Shown here: positions 46,489 to 57,355 of the stretch, piece after piece | Position numbering within the stretch: the stretch's first letter is position 1 | Layout: each line of letters opens with the position of its first letter | Origin: Adiantum capillus-veneris | Lineage: Eukaryota > Streptophyta > Polypodiopsida > Polypodiales > Pteridaceae | Assembly: GCA_014529385.2 (NCBI GenBank) | Contig: CM043942.1 | Location: 109,325,141 to 109,389,140 of the forward strand | Length of the DNA stretch: 64,000 nt | Direction of reading: 5' to 3' | Made by a program: the position numbers and the translations under genes | The notes under the pieces: model-generated | Told to the model about the DNA's origin: nothing | Database searches by the model: none | What the model saw: only the letters and a program-made list of their open reading frames with translations

Positions 46489-47398
46489 TGTTAGCAGCAA
46501 GCTAGCTCGATTATCATTTTTTGGAGCTTTCATTGTAAAAAAACTTCTTGTTTTGATGAATCGGGAATATTGTAACTCCTACTTTCCAAATAAACATTGT
46601 AATTGATGAGCCGGGGCTACAAGCTTCCAGATTGTATCAACCTGCCTTTAGTTAGAGCTCACAGATTATTAGTTTTGACCATAAAAACCTTGGCTAAGGT
46701 ATAAAAGCCAATTTTTGTATGTTTTTCATAAGTTTTGGATAATAGAAACATAGTGTGAGCTAACGACACTCACTTCTCTCCTTCTCGCGCTTCCTACTCC
46801 CTTCTCAGTTGTCACATTGCAGTGTTGTCTATTATATTGCAACCGTAGGTAAGAGCTCTACGGATTGACGTAAGCATTTCATGGTATTCCATAGCTTTTG
46901 GCGTCACTGACCCACGACCTAATTTCATCATAAGTAGGAATTTAAGCTTCAAAATTATAAACTAATTATAGGCGGGGTATTGGGGCACCATTGCTAAGCA
47001 TTTAGATTCATTCTGGGTTGAAAACGACTAGGTTAAAAACTCACTGCTGTTAATATCGTGATTTTTTCACTTGACTGAAAGTGAGATTTGAGACCATAAG
47101 CATGTGTGCTTAGGAGGTCTTATAAACATGTCCTAGAAGTTTCGTAACGTTTGGATGTCGTTTGATGCTGTAACGGATGTGATTTGTTTGTGGATGAGAG
47201 ATTAACTTTTGGTGATTTCAGTCATTTGAGTGTAGCTTGAGTTAGATGCAAATTGTTTGTTGTTTTCCAAGGGATTGACAATCTCTTGTAGCCTCTATGC
47301 ACTAGTCGAGTCAGCTTTGTCCCATGATTGACAATTTTATTCATGGTTCTTGCTACGTCTGCAATAAGATAGGAGTGAGGTTAGACACCCGTCCCACA
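46489..47398 (+). repeat. Element D 3' LTR
   Basis: 910 bp, TGTTAGCAGCAAGC ... CCGTCCCACA. It contains TATAAAA at 46700-46706 as a likely promoter box. The last 344 bp match the partial 5' LTR. Sequence of element F starts directly after it, so D entered F. Confidence 0.88.
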
Positions 47399-47665
47399 GA
47401 GCATCTTGATGATTTAGTTCTTGTCTTGTTTGATGATATCTTCGTTTACTCAAGAAGTAGAGAAGAACATGAACAACATGTGAGGCGAGGACTTGAACTT
47501 CTTCGTCAAAATCAACTTTATGCCAAACGTAGCAAATGCACCTTCTTCATTGATAAGGTGGAATATTTGGGATTTATTGTATTCAAAGATGGTGTTTCTA
47601 CTGATCCAAGTAAGATCGAAGTTGTTATATATTGGCCTACATCGAAATCAGTACAAGAACCCTAA
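47399..47665 (+). pseudogene. Chromovirus F reverse transcriptase fragment
   Basis: Reads EHLDDLVLVLFDDIFVYSRS (catalytic FDD context), then [16 protein letters not shown] and VEYLGFIVFKDGVSTDPSK, the RT connection region of Ty3/gypsy chromoviruses. It begins exactly at the end of D's LTR. Upstream RT is not found on the other side of D, so a rearrangement or deletion followed. RNase H is missing downstream; 47690-48000 is unassigned. Confidence 0.8.
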
Positions 47666-48002
47666 AATTCATTTTTTTTCTAAAAACTATTGAAACATCA
47701 TTTTTTACTATCCAAAGCCCCCCCAAAACTAGTCCCCGGTAAAAAATTGATTTTCTCTCTATAGAACCCCTTTTCCAACCCCTCCTTGGTTTCAACCATC
47801 ACACTCACCCTCTACTCCAATACTCTCTCTCTACACCATCTCCATTGTTGCAGCAAGGAAATCCTCTCTCCTCCCCTACCACCTCCCATTGCCACACCAA
47901 GCAAGGGTTATCCACCTTCTCCTGTCTCGATTCCCACAACACTCTTCCTCCCCCTCTGTCACTACCACATCCCATTGGCACACGAAGAGAAGTCATTTAC
48001 TT

Positions 48003-48283
48003 TCTCCCACCCACATTGTAGCAACAAGCAAGGTCCTGCTCAATGGGAAAAGTGTTCACCTCTTGTAGAGTATGCGTACAATAATATTGTACATACTTCT
48101 ACGAAAAAAGCACCTTTTGAAATCATCGATGGAAGACCTAAAATTCCCTTACTATTAAAGATACATGGGAAGATCTTTGTTGCCAATGAGTATAGCCATG
48201 ACCTACAAGAATCTTTTCAAAAGATTAAGGAGGCTATATCCATCTCTCAAAAAAGGCAAAAAGCTGTTCTGACAAGCACATAA
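48003..48283 (+). pseudogene. Chromovirus F integrase fragment
   Basis: CSPLVEYAYNNIVHTSTKKA, PFEIIDGRPKIPLLLK and FQKIKEAISISQKRQKA match the region after the third catalytic residue in gypsy integrases. A stop follows at 48281. Confidence 0.78.
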
Positions 48284-48328
48284 GGGCCTTAATGTTTAAA
48301 GAAAATTATTGGGTCTTACTTAACAATC

Positions 48329-48583
48329 ATGTGCACCTGTCGTACCTCAACCTGATGTAGCTCCTACACCTCCGATTATTCCAAGAGCTTACAATCCACA
48401 ATGGAATTATCCAAGCTCTTATACAAGTGGAGCCATGCCATTTAATAATAACATGCCATATCAGGCACCCCCTATGCCTAGGGCCACGCCTGTAAACTTT
48501 GGACCACCGTCTGGTACACCACCATACGAAATATGGGACCCAAGAGCCACGCGTATGCCAAGGCCAAGGCCAACTCCTCATTG
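48329..48583 (+). pseudogene. Pro-rich fragment inside F, probably Gag-like
   Basis: Open text APVVPQPDVAPTPPIIPRAY, NNNMPYQAPPMPRATPVN and ending RMPRPRPTPH before a TGA. The composition resembles Pro-rich Gag tails of plant retroelements. It lies out of order between integrase and chromodomain of F, so it is likely a separate small insertion or gene-conversion patch. Confidence 0.4.
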
Positions 48584-48689
48584 ATTGGCTTCAAGATTTG
48601 AAAATGACCATAGTATCATTTCGCTAATTTAGCATAATACTTTTGATGGCCCGTAGGATTTTTGCTCGTTGTTTGCCTTAATCGAGCCA

Positions 48690-48999
48690 TCAACTCAAGT
48701 TGCCCAACCATTGGCTCATACACAATGCTTTTCATGTGAGCCTACTTAACCCCTACAAAGGAGAGCCACCAAGTGAACCAATTATTGAAGATCCTCCTGA
48801 AATTGAAGACCAAGAAGAGGTGCTACAACCCGAAGCTATCCTTTGGCATGAAGAAAAGGTACTACGACATGGTAAGATTATCCGATGGTATCTTATTAAG
48901 TTCAAAAATTATCCTTTTGAAGATGCAAGATGGATGCAAGGAATACATCTTGAGGATAGTATGAACCTTGTCAATGCTTACAATGCTACATTAGAGTAA
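48690..48999 (+). pseudogene. Chromovirus F chromodomain
   Basis: LPNHWLIHNAFHVSLLNPYK, an acidic linker (EPIIEDPPEIEDQEE), then VLRHGKIIRWYLIKFKNYP and DARWMQGIHLED, a C-terminal chromodomain of integrase. In chromoviruses this domain steers integration toward heterochromatin marks. The frame is open to TAA at 48997 but its upstream part is broken. Confidence 0.82.
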
Positions 49000-49357
49000 G
49001 CAAACTTATAAATTTCTTTTAAATCACCAGTGTTTTTGTCTTAGAAGACTAGTTCTCTTTTTATTGTGCACAAACTTAAATAGTATGTATGCTTAGAATT
49101 ATGTTTGTGATAACGACGTCTCTCAAACACCAAGTAGAATTTGTCACTCTACTTTGGGAGAATGAAATGGACTAAAGAGCAGACATACTTGCGGCAGCTA
49201 TCTCTCCCAAGCACCAAATGAATTAGTCATCCATCTTGGAATGATGTCGTAGGGTAAAAAGGGATCCTCTACCCGCTAAGAAAGATTGACTAATGACTAA
49301 GGTTTTATCTCTTCTACCTCATAGTCGAGGCCGACTATGATTTCAAGAGAGAGGTAA

Positions 49358-51018
49358 TGTCATAAAATCTAATATCTAACCAACCCAAATGATTTTCTCA
49401 TATTAAACTGATCATTTAATGTGGGAAAATAAATAGGAACAAGGGTTAGAATATAGACATGTGCTTACAGATCTATCTCAACATGGGGCCATTGTCGTGC
49501 TTGATGACTAAGGTGCTTGAGGTGCTTGTTGTGCTTGCCAACTAGGGAGCTTGAGATGCTTGTGGGAACATTACTCAAGCTTGAGGTGCTTTGTCATGCG
49601 TACTGACTAGGTGCTTGAGGGTAAGGTGTTCCACAAAGTCAACAACTATTTCTACAAGGAGGGGTCGAGCCCTACAAGAGGGAGGTAGAGAGAGAACACA
49701 CACACCCTCACACAATGCAAGCTTGGTACAAAGAAGGCATTTAGGTCACTTGTCAAGCTCCTCCTCATGTTGCTCTATGGTGTGCCTAAAGACTATTGGT
49801 TGGCCTACCAAGGGGTCCAATGATAATTTAGTAGATTTAATTAATTGTTTTTGTATTTATCGAGTCCTCTCTCTCAAAGGGGAAAGGGACACTTGTCCCA
49901 AGACTACCCTTGTTGCTTGTTATGCATCTTGCATGCGATTGGCCGATCTTGCAGGGGTCCAATGAGCTTCAAGCTTGAGCTACAACGGGGGGTCGACCAA
50001 AGCAAGAAGGGGGCTAGCTTGGGGGGTATACTCTCCCACACACACTCTCATTGTGTGAAGTGCAAAGTGCAAGAGCTCCATTTCCTTCTCCAAGCTAGTA
50101 GAGAAGTTGAGAGCCTACACCAACACTCTTGGCTATGGAATGCAAATCCAACCAAGAGCCATGCTTCAATGCCTAAGCTTGCCATCTTCTCCATCTACAT
50201 TACTATGCTATTATGTATGCTAGCAAGAAGAGTGATAAGTGAGGAACTATTTCTTTCTCCTATGGGATGTTTCTTCTTCCTCTTCCCTACCCTCATTCTC
50301 CGCTAGCTCTCTCCACCTTCGAAGGTGTTTGGGGCCTTGGGACTGAGGCTTGTGATAGTTAATGCTTTTTGCAAAGTTTATGTTATGCTCGTGATGCATG
50401 AAGCTTTCCATCTTCATTGCATCACCTAGGTCACAAGGAACACAAGGAAAGCTTCATGCATCACCTAGGTCACAAGGAACACAAAGATTGTATTGTACCA
50501 AGTCTCTCTTGATGGGAGAATTTATAATACAAATGCCTATTGGAGGCTCGGGGGGTGCACTATGTAATCATGTTAATGTATAACGTGAGTTCGAAAGGAG
50601 AGATTTTAAAATGCAAAAATTTTAGGCAATTTAACAGAGATACATTAAATAAAGGGTTTTTATATTCAATTATGGAAAATTTTCTAAAATAAGGGGTGAT
50701 TTTATTCATTCGAACACGTTAAAAGAGGGGTTTTTAAAATACCCCATGAATGCATGTTATATAGGGGTACTGAATGGTGAACCCTTGAGATTGGAGGGGG
50801 GACCGGATCCACATAAATCCGGTCCTCAAATGTTGTCATGTTCTCTAAACTCTCTCTCTTGCAAAAGTATTGTTCTTGCCAAGTTAACTAAGTACTATGT
50901 TTATGTTGCTACCATCAATTAAGTTCAATCTCTATGCTCACAAAGTATTCTCACCAAAGTGCTTTATTTAATTTTCTAATTGCGCTACTCTCAAAGTGAA
51001 TAGGCCATTTCCATTACA
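49358..51018 (+). repeat. Chromovirus F 3' LTR (family copy 3), with a MITE inside
   Basis: TGTCATAAAATC...CCATTACA, preceded by a purine tract AAGAGAGAGGTAA. It matches the two solo LTRs at 4795-11896 and 34023-35653, lacks about 230 bp of their minisatellite part, and gained the 243 bp MITE at 50547. Flanks do not repeat (GGTAA and GTGTT), as expected for the 3' LTR of an element whose 5' half is gone. Confidence 0.85.
50547..50789 (+). mobile_element. hAT-like MITE, copy 2, inside an LTR
   Basis: A 243 bp insertion in the 3' LTR of element F. The two other copies of this LTR (near 11677 and 35437) are uninterrupted here. Target duplication ATTGGAGG, 8 bp, exact (50539-50546 and 50790-50797). 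Ends are CTCGGGGGGTGCAC and GGTGAACCCTTGAG, imperfect inverted repeats of the same type as 58781-59061. Non-coding and AT-rich inside. Same family as copy 1, inferred from the ends, size and subterminal motifs (ACGTG/ACATG, TTTTAAAA). Confidence 0.78.
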
Positions 51019-51287
51019 GTGTTTTTTCCCTCCGATCTAAAAATGCCTTGCCCACTAGCAATTGGAATTCATGTTGGTGCACCAATTCCACTTATGCACC
51101 TTGTGTAGCCATACTTGCCGTAAACTGATTCGTTAATGTAGTTGATGTAGTGACATTAGCATTCATTAATGCAAAATTATGCTTTATTGTGGTTTGGCGA
51201 GTCAACAAGCAATTTCAATCATGTTGACAACCAACTCATGATCACTAGCCAACAATGAGTCCTCGTCAGCAAGCCTCACAGACATGT
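51019..51287. other. Short spacer between F and C
   Basis: No gene seen. With 57356-58423 it formed the target of element C. Confidence 0.5.
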
Positions 51288-51429
51288 TGTAAGCACCAAG
51301 GGACTGCCATGCCTGGTCCATCCGCCCAGCCTCCCTTTAATAGGCTCCTAGCCCCTTTCGGACCCCTTCCCACTGGCAGCCGGCCCTTGGCCGAGTCCGT
51401 GACCCCTTGGTTTGGCCCTTGGCCTGACA
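51288..51429 (-). repeat. Element C 3' LTR
   Basis: 142 bp, TG...CA. The chromodomain frame runs through the polypurine tract and its TAA stop (51430-51432) abuts the LTR. Confidence 0.92.
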
Positions 51430-52442
51430 TTACTCCCCCCTTGGAGAAGCGTTTTCATCCTCGAAAACAAAAGTGGGGAATTTCTTCTTAAGAACACTTA
51501 TGTTTTCCCAAGTGGCACCCTCTTTAGGGCGATCTTTCCACTTGACTAAAGCTTGCTACGTACATGATGACGAGTACGGAGTTCATGAAAATCTAAAATG
51601 CGTTCACGTTCATGCGGTTGAGTGGGAGGTTCAGTGAAAGCAACCAATATCTGCTGGCCTAACATTGTCGTCCCCATGCAAGCGTTACGTAAATGACTTA
51701 CATGAAATACCGGATGGACACGCGAGTGCGCAGGTAACTCAAGTTTGTAGGCCCTATCACCAACTCGCTTGAGTATCTTGAATGGCCCGCAATAACGGGG
51801 AGATAATTTGGGTGTCGGTCCAGTCTTCAGACTTTCTGAATGCTCCGGCACACACAAAAATACCTCTTCACCTTCCGTGAAGGTAACTTGCCAACGTTTC
51901 TCATCAGCATACTTCTTATACCGATCTTGTGCTTGTCGAACATTTTGACGAGCAAGTCTCAGCATTTCCATATGATCTTGGAGAAACTCCTTGACCTGTT
52001 GGAGCTTCTCAGTTGCCAACCCCACCGTCACTGGTGATCTAGGTTGAAAACCATACATAAGCATGAATGGACTAAAACCAGTTGTAACATGCTTAGCACT
52101 ATTACATGCAAACTCAAGAATAGGAAGATAATCTTCCCAATCTGATTGCTTCTTGCTAACGTATGCTCGTAGCATATCCTCTAGCACTTGGTTGACTCGT
52201 TCCGTCTGACCATCTGTTTCAGGGTGATCAGCCGTACTTAAATTAAGTTGTGTACCCAATCGTTTAAAAACAGCCCTCCAAAAATGACTGTTAAACTTGG
52301 GATCACGATCACTCACAATGTTACTTGGCAATCCATACAACCGGTAAAGATTGTCCACAAATAACTTAGCTAAGTTTGGGGTCTTAATGGTTGACTTTGT
52401 TGGAATAAACCGACAAAGATTAGTCAACCGGTCTACGACCAC
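51430..52442 (-). pseudogene. Element C integrase C-terminal half and chromodomain
   Basis: RLTNLCRFIPTKSTIKTPNL, second catalytic Asp NIVSDRDPKFNSHFW, third residue HPETDGQTERVNQVLED, GPFKILKRVGDRAYKLELP and HPVFHVSHLRNA. After a frameshift near 51550 the chromodomain ends VKWKDRPKEGATWENIS and the text FVFEDENASPRGE leads to a TAA that touches the LTR. Confidence 0.9.
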
Positions 52443-52546
52443 CCATACCGAGTCATGTCCTCGAATAGTGGTTGGTAAACCGACAAAGTTTAGTCAACCG
52501 GTCTATGACCACCCATACCGAGTCATGTCCTCGAATAGTGGTTGGT
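52407..52546 (-). repeat. 70-bp tandem duplication in element C integrase
   Basis: Two adjacent 70-bp copies starting at 52407 and 52477 with two differences, each coding a GHDSVWVVIDRLTKLCRF-like peptide. 70 is not a multiple of three, so it shifts the frame. Confidence 0.93.
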
Positions 52547-53604
52547 AAACCCACAATAAAATCCATGGAGATACTTTCCCATTTACTGTTGGGAATCTCG
52601 AAAGGATGTAAGAGTCCTCCTGCTTTCAGGCGCTCTGCTTTATTAACTTGACATTTTTGGCAATGCAAGACATAGTCTTGAACATACCCATGCAAACCTA
52701 GCCAGTAAAACTGTCGTCTTACGAGTGCATAAGTTTTCTTAATTCCCGGGTGCCTTGCACTTGGACTATCGTGACATTCATAAAGAATTTGGCACCGAAT
52801 GTCCGCGTCCGTCGGTACACACACTCTCCCCTTGTGGAGTAGGTACCCATCACCTATGGAAAAATTCTTCCATCTCTGCAGCTCATCACTCGAAAGAGGA
52901 GAACTGGGTGTGGAGGAAACATAACCACTACCAACATTGGAGTGAGAAGGATCCCTCTTTCTAACATAGCTCCACACCTTGGAGTATGCAGTATCATGCT
53001 CGCACTTACCTTTGAGAGATTCCAAAAACTCACTCCGCAATTCCGTGAAAAGGAGAGAGTTGATCTCTGGCATTCGGCTGAGAGCATCAGCCACTACATT
53101 GTACCGCCCTTTACGATATCGTAGCTTGGCGTCATACTCCTGAAGAATCTCAGCCCACCTGGCCTTGCGACCCTTCAAATCACTTTGTTGTGTAAACCAC
53201 TTGATGCTTTCATGGTCAAACACAATCTCGAACTGTGCACCATACAAATAATGTCGCCATGTCTTTAAAGCAGACACTATTGCATAGAGCTCTCGTTCGT
53301 AAGCAGAGTAATTCTGCTATGCTGAATCCAGCTTCTTGCTTTCAAATGCAATCGGCCTTCCCTCCTGTAGAAGGACTGCTCCAATCGCACGATTACTAGC
53401 ATCCGTTTCCAAAACGAATGGCTTTAAGGGATCCACAATAGCCAAAACAGGAGCTGTGGCTAATGTGTCCTTAAGTTTGTCAAAACTTTGCTGTTGTTCC
53501 AATCCCCATTGAAAAGTCTTGCCCTTGGCTTTTAGCTGATCTGTCATGGGAACAGCAATATGGGCATAGTTTTTAACGAATCGACGATAAAAACCTGCAA
53601 AGCC
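52453..53604 (-). pseudogene. Element C RNase H and integrase N-terminal half
   Basis: Same frame as the RT: GFAGFYRRFVKNYAH, RNase H (FVLETDASNRAIGAVLLQ; TAG at 53317-53319 after KKLDSA; YSAYERELYAIVSALKTWRH; VVADALSRMPE). The integrase HHCC region follows (YECHDSPSARHPG, LHCQKCQVNK), then the first catalytic Asp (SISMDFIVGLPTTIRGHDS). The frame is lost at the 70-bp duplication 52407-52546. Confidence 0.9.
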
Positions 53605-55239
53605 TTAAAAAATCTGGAGCTCTTCCAAATTTTTGGGAGAGGGCCACCTCCGAATGGCATCCACCTTGGATTGATCCATGTGTAACCCTGCAGCCGAAAT
53701 AACATGCCCCAAGTAGTGAATTTCCTCCTTGAGGAAATCACATTTGGATTCCTTGGCATATAACTGATTTTGGCGTAACAAATGAAACACTTGTTTCAAA
53801 TGTACTAAGTGCTCTTCCTTAGATGCACTATATACAAGAATGTCATCGAGGAAAACGATAACAAAATTTTCCAAGTATGGTCTCAAGACACTATCCATGA
53901 GTGTCATGAACGTAGCTGGAGCATTGGTTAACCCAAAGGGCATTACCAAAAACTCATAATGTCCAAACCTTGTTCGGAACGCTATTTTGGGTATATCCGC
54001 AAGCCTGATGCGTACTTGATGATACCCAGATCTTAAATCAATCTTTGAAAATATACGAGCGTGGGTGAGCTTACCAAACAACTCATCTACTCGTGGCAAT
54101 GGGTACTTGTTCTTAACAGTAACCGCATTTAATCCACGGTAATCTACGCACATGCGCATACTACCGTCCTTTTTCTTCACCAAGAGAATGGGAGAGGCCC
54201 ATGGTGAAGAACTTGGTTGAATAAACCCTCTACTGAGATAGTCAGCAAGCTGACGTTCCACCTCAGCAGCCTCCGAATGACTCATTCGGTAAGGCGGTTT
54301 ACTCACTGGCTTACTGCCTGCAACCACGTCTATGCCATGTTGCACAGAACGTGTCGGCGGTAACCCTGGTGGCAAATCATCTGGGAACACATCCTTGAAT
54401 TCCCTTAAAAGTTCCTTCAATTCCTTAGCAACATTTGCTTGTTTTGAATTAGTAGACATAGCTAGAAGAGGAGAGAGAGAAGAATGCGGCGTTGAGGAAG
54501 TTGTATTCAAAACTTTAGCATCGTTAAAAACATCATCCACATTGGAAATAAAATGGCACAGTGAGTAACACAAAAAGAGTTCTTCTATTGCATCATCAGA
54601 AGCGAGCTTCATAAGCTCAGCTATACAAATAAGTGGTGAGGAAGGTACATCCTTCTCCCCCAACAGCAGTACGTGCACACCATTGGATTCGAACATTAGA
54701 CTATTATGCTCATAGCTACGTCTAAGTGATGATCCTAAACTATGCAACCACTCACGACTAAGAACCACATCCGCCCTCTCCATATTCATGACTTGGAAAT
54801 CCAAAGAGGTACGCTATCCTTGAATTTCCAGAGGTACATCTTTAACCTGAGTGCCCCATATCTCAGCATCATGGCCATTAATCATTGCTACCTTGTAGCG
54901 ATGGGAACTCGGGGTTTGGGGCAATTTGAGTCGTTTCACCAATTTGTAATTGATGAAATTGTGCGATGCACCATCGTCTACCAAGATCCGCACCCTGTGC
55001 CCTTGGATAGAGCCATGCATACGCACCAACTCATGTGGTCCGAAAGTCTGCTGCCACATGGAGGCCGTGATACAACACTCATGCACCGCCTCGGTGTGTG
55101 TTACTTCCACATTAGCAAACTGGGAAGAGGACTCAAGAGGTAAAAGCTGCACCATGTGTACTGCTTTTTCCTTCCCCTTGTCTTGAGCAGCAGATTTCCC
55201 CGTGGGACAATCCTTTTTGCTATGTCCAGTCCCAAACAT
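53605..55239 (-). pseudogene. Element C protease and reverse transcriptase
   Basis: The protease part has ILVDDGASHNFIN (D-D-G instead of D-S/T-G). A TAG at 54814-54816 follows LEIQG where related elements have Trp. The frame continues with [19 protein letters not shown], the RT start ([11 protein letters not shown]), [69 protein letters not shown] and the catalytic [10 protein letters not shown]. It ends at TAA 53605. The enzyme would copy element RNA. As written the polyprotein is broken. Confidence 0.9.
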
Positions 55240-56230
55240 TTAAAGCAAAACTTTTCTTTTTTGGCTTTCTCAAACTCTTCCATTGAGAGAGGACCTCTAG
55301 ACCCCTTGGGCTTTTTGGAGTTCTCTGATGTAGTAGAGACATTTTTTCTTTTATAATGCACATGCTGTAGACGTGTTAAAACAGGTGTAGTGCTGTGCAC
55401 ATGCGAACTATGCAATGCCCGATCATTGGGATCATCATGGATGTGAGCTTGCACTATTGCGTCCTCAAGTGTTTGTGGATCCTGGGTTTTAACGTGCTTC
55501 TTAAGCTCGGGAGTTAACCCACGGATGAACCCACGCACCTGCTGAAAGGTATCCATCCCTTCCAGCTTGAGGATCACATCCCGATAATGGGAAATATATT
55601 CCAATAATGTTTTATGCTGGCGCATAGAACATTCGTCCCAGGCGGTCCAATTTCTATCCTTCTCATTGGTAGGTAGAAATTCCTTCCTGAAGACAGTCTC
55701 AAAAACTGCCCAAGTCTGTGATAGCATGCCCTTCTGCTTGAGAGACATCCACCATTTGTAGGCCTTGCCGTCCAAAGTCAGACTTGTCTGCAGCGCCTTG
55801 GCTGCATCCTGGTACGTCTAAGGTCATGAATACCATCCCACTTACTGAGAAAAATATTCCCGGTGTCCTTGTTTCGCTCACGCTCTTCTCCCCGAAAAAT
55901 TGGTGGCTTTGTATTTTTCAACAAATCGTCCACCTCTTTTTGGGTCAGAGAGTGCAGCGGACCCAGAGGAGGGCCTTGCCCAGCAGCCGGCCCTTGGCCT
56001 GGTGTGGAGCCGTGCTCCTGAATTGGCTGAGTAGCAGGGCCCGTGGCTTGCTGTCGCATATGCAACTTAATCAAATCGGATAATGTTGTGACATTCTGAT
56101 TTAATTGTGCAAAATTCGTTTCAAGCACAGTCATGCGTGTTTGCAATGCACGGAAATCTTGCATGTCTAGCAACTCATACGTATCATCTGTTGCCGTTGG
56201 GGCACGATTACTCTCCGTGAGAGGAACCAT
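55101..56230 (-). pseudogene. Element C Gag
   Basis: Starts MVPLTESNRAPTATDD at 56230, with a coiled segment (ALQTRMTVLETNFAQL). It passes a frameshift near 55780 into the capsid domain (GKAYKWWMSLKQKGML, FRKEFLPTNEKDRNW, LLEYISHYRDVILKLEGMD, VRGFIRGLTPELKKHV). It ends in a zinc knuckle split by another frameshift (CFKC in one frame, HSKKDCP in the next). The leader upstream (56231-57195) has no gene. Confidence 0.88.
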
Positions 56231-57195
56231 CCACGTGGCATCGGCAGACGAAACGGGTGTGGACTACTCGAAATCAAATGCATGATGCATATCTATGTCC
56301 GAATCCATGCTGTGGACGTACTGTGCGAGAAAAGAAAGAAGAGTACCTGAATTCCAACGAGCTCGTAGCAGGTTGCTATAAATAATCGGATAATTACGCC
56401 TTGGATGGGAAAAAATGCTGAATCCGAAAGCGAATGGCAATCCAAAACAAAGAATAACTTGAAAATAATGATCAAGTCTGCAGCCGATGATGGTCTTGAA
56501 AGCCTTGATCAAGTTGGCGTTGCCAACGAGCGTGGTTGCATCGTATGCACTACGCCAAAGGAACTTGAAATTTTCCGACAACTGGTGCAGCCGATGAGAA
56601 GGTCGTGAACACGAAGCAATGTACCTTCACCACCGAGTTGACGTACATCATACGCAAAAACCAAAACCGGGAAATATGCGACCAAGCTTTGGCGTGTGGA
56701 AATTTGAAAAACCGAGTTGCAGTAGATGCGGGCTGTAAAATATGCAGTACCACAGCCTTTGTGTGCTGTGTATGCCCACCGATGCGGAGACAAATCCCTT
56801 GGAGCAATAGACTCAGCAAGGGATGGCCCTTGTTGAAAACCTGCTAGGGTTTGCCGGGTGTGAACGGCCTACCCTTAAGGGGTTTTTTTATATGAAAAAT
56901 CGTGGAGTTCTCTGCTGCAGACGACGGCCGCCTGCGCCTTGCTTCTTGAAGCTCTACCTCGCGATGGTGATGCTTGCTGAGGCCACGCCAGTGACGAGGT
57001 TTGCAGCCCTTCCCCTTGCGCTCCTACTGAGCCCAACTACACCCAATTCGGTGCAGGTCGTCCGCGTAGCCTCGGCCCCGACAAAGGGTTACTGCACGCG
57101 CCCTAGCTCTTCGGCTTCGGCTTCTTTCCCCTCCACTAGAGATTGCATGCAACATGCATTCCAAAAAACGTGCCTCAGTCCCAAAATAGCCTGAA

Positions 57196-57207
57196 GCTCT
57201 GATACCA
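57196..57207 (-). other. Element C primer binding site (tRNA-iMet)
   Basis: Minus-strand TGGTATCAGAGC, exact, one nucleotide inside the 5' LTR. Confidence 0.92.
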
Positions 57208-57208
57208 G

Positions 57209-57350
57209 TGTAAGCACCAAGGGACTCCCATGCCTGGTCCATCCGCCCAGCCTCCCTGTAATAGGCTCCTAGCCCCTTTCGGACCCCTTCCCACTGGCAG
57301 CCGGCCCTTGGCCGAGTCCGTGACCCCTTGGTTTGGCCCTTGGCCTGACA
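57209..57350 (-). repeat. Element C 5' LTR
   Basis: 142 bp, two differences from the 3' LTR. Same family as the LTRs of fragments I and G, which are longer (159 and 177 bp). Confidence 0.92.
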
Positions 57351-57355
57351 CATGT

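Larger units (their letters stand above)
23967..47398 (+). mobile_element. Giant Tat/Ogre-like Ty3/gypsy element D with extra domains
   Basis: The 3' end of a 5' LTR (23967-24308) and a full 3' LTR (46489-47398) share about 340 bp with roughly two dozen differences. Between them on the plus strand: primer site, repeat array 1, gag, zinc knuckles, protease, RT, RNase H, integrase, a second retropepsin-like domain, array 2, an extra coding block and a polypurine tract. Later insertions are 27832-31644 and 34023-35653. Without these the element would be about 18 kb plus the missing LTR part. Placement in the Tat/Ogre group rests on RT motifs (SPIVIVPKKNGKLRVCV, YNQLLVDPKDQHKTAF), a non-iMet primer site and the size. 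Confidence 0.88.
51288..57350 (-). mobile_element. Young Ty3/gypsy chromovirus C, structurally complete
   Basis: 142 bp LTRs (51288-51429, 57209-57350) differing at two sites, exact target duplication CATGT (51283-51287, 57351-57355), exact iMet primer site (57196-57207) and polypurine tract CTTCTCCAAGGGGGGAG next to the 3' LTR. Minus-strand order: gag, protease, RT, RNase H, integrase, chromodomain. Despite the near-identical LTRs the coding region has three in-frame stops and at least three frameshifts. Confidence 0.94.
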
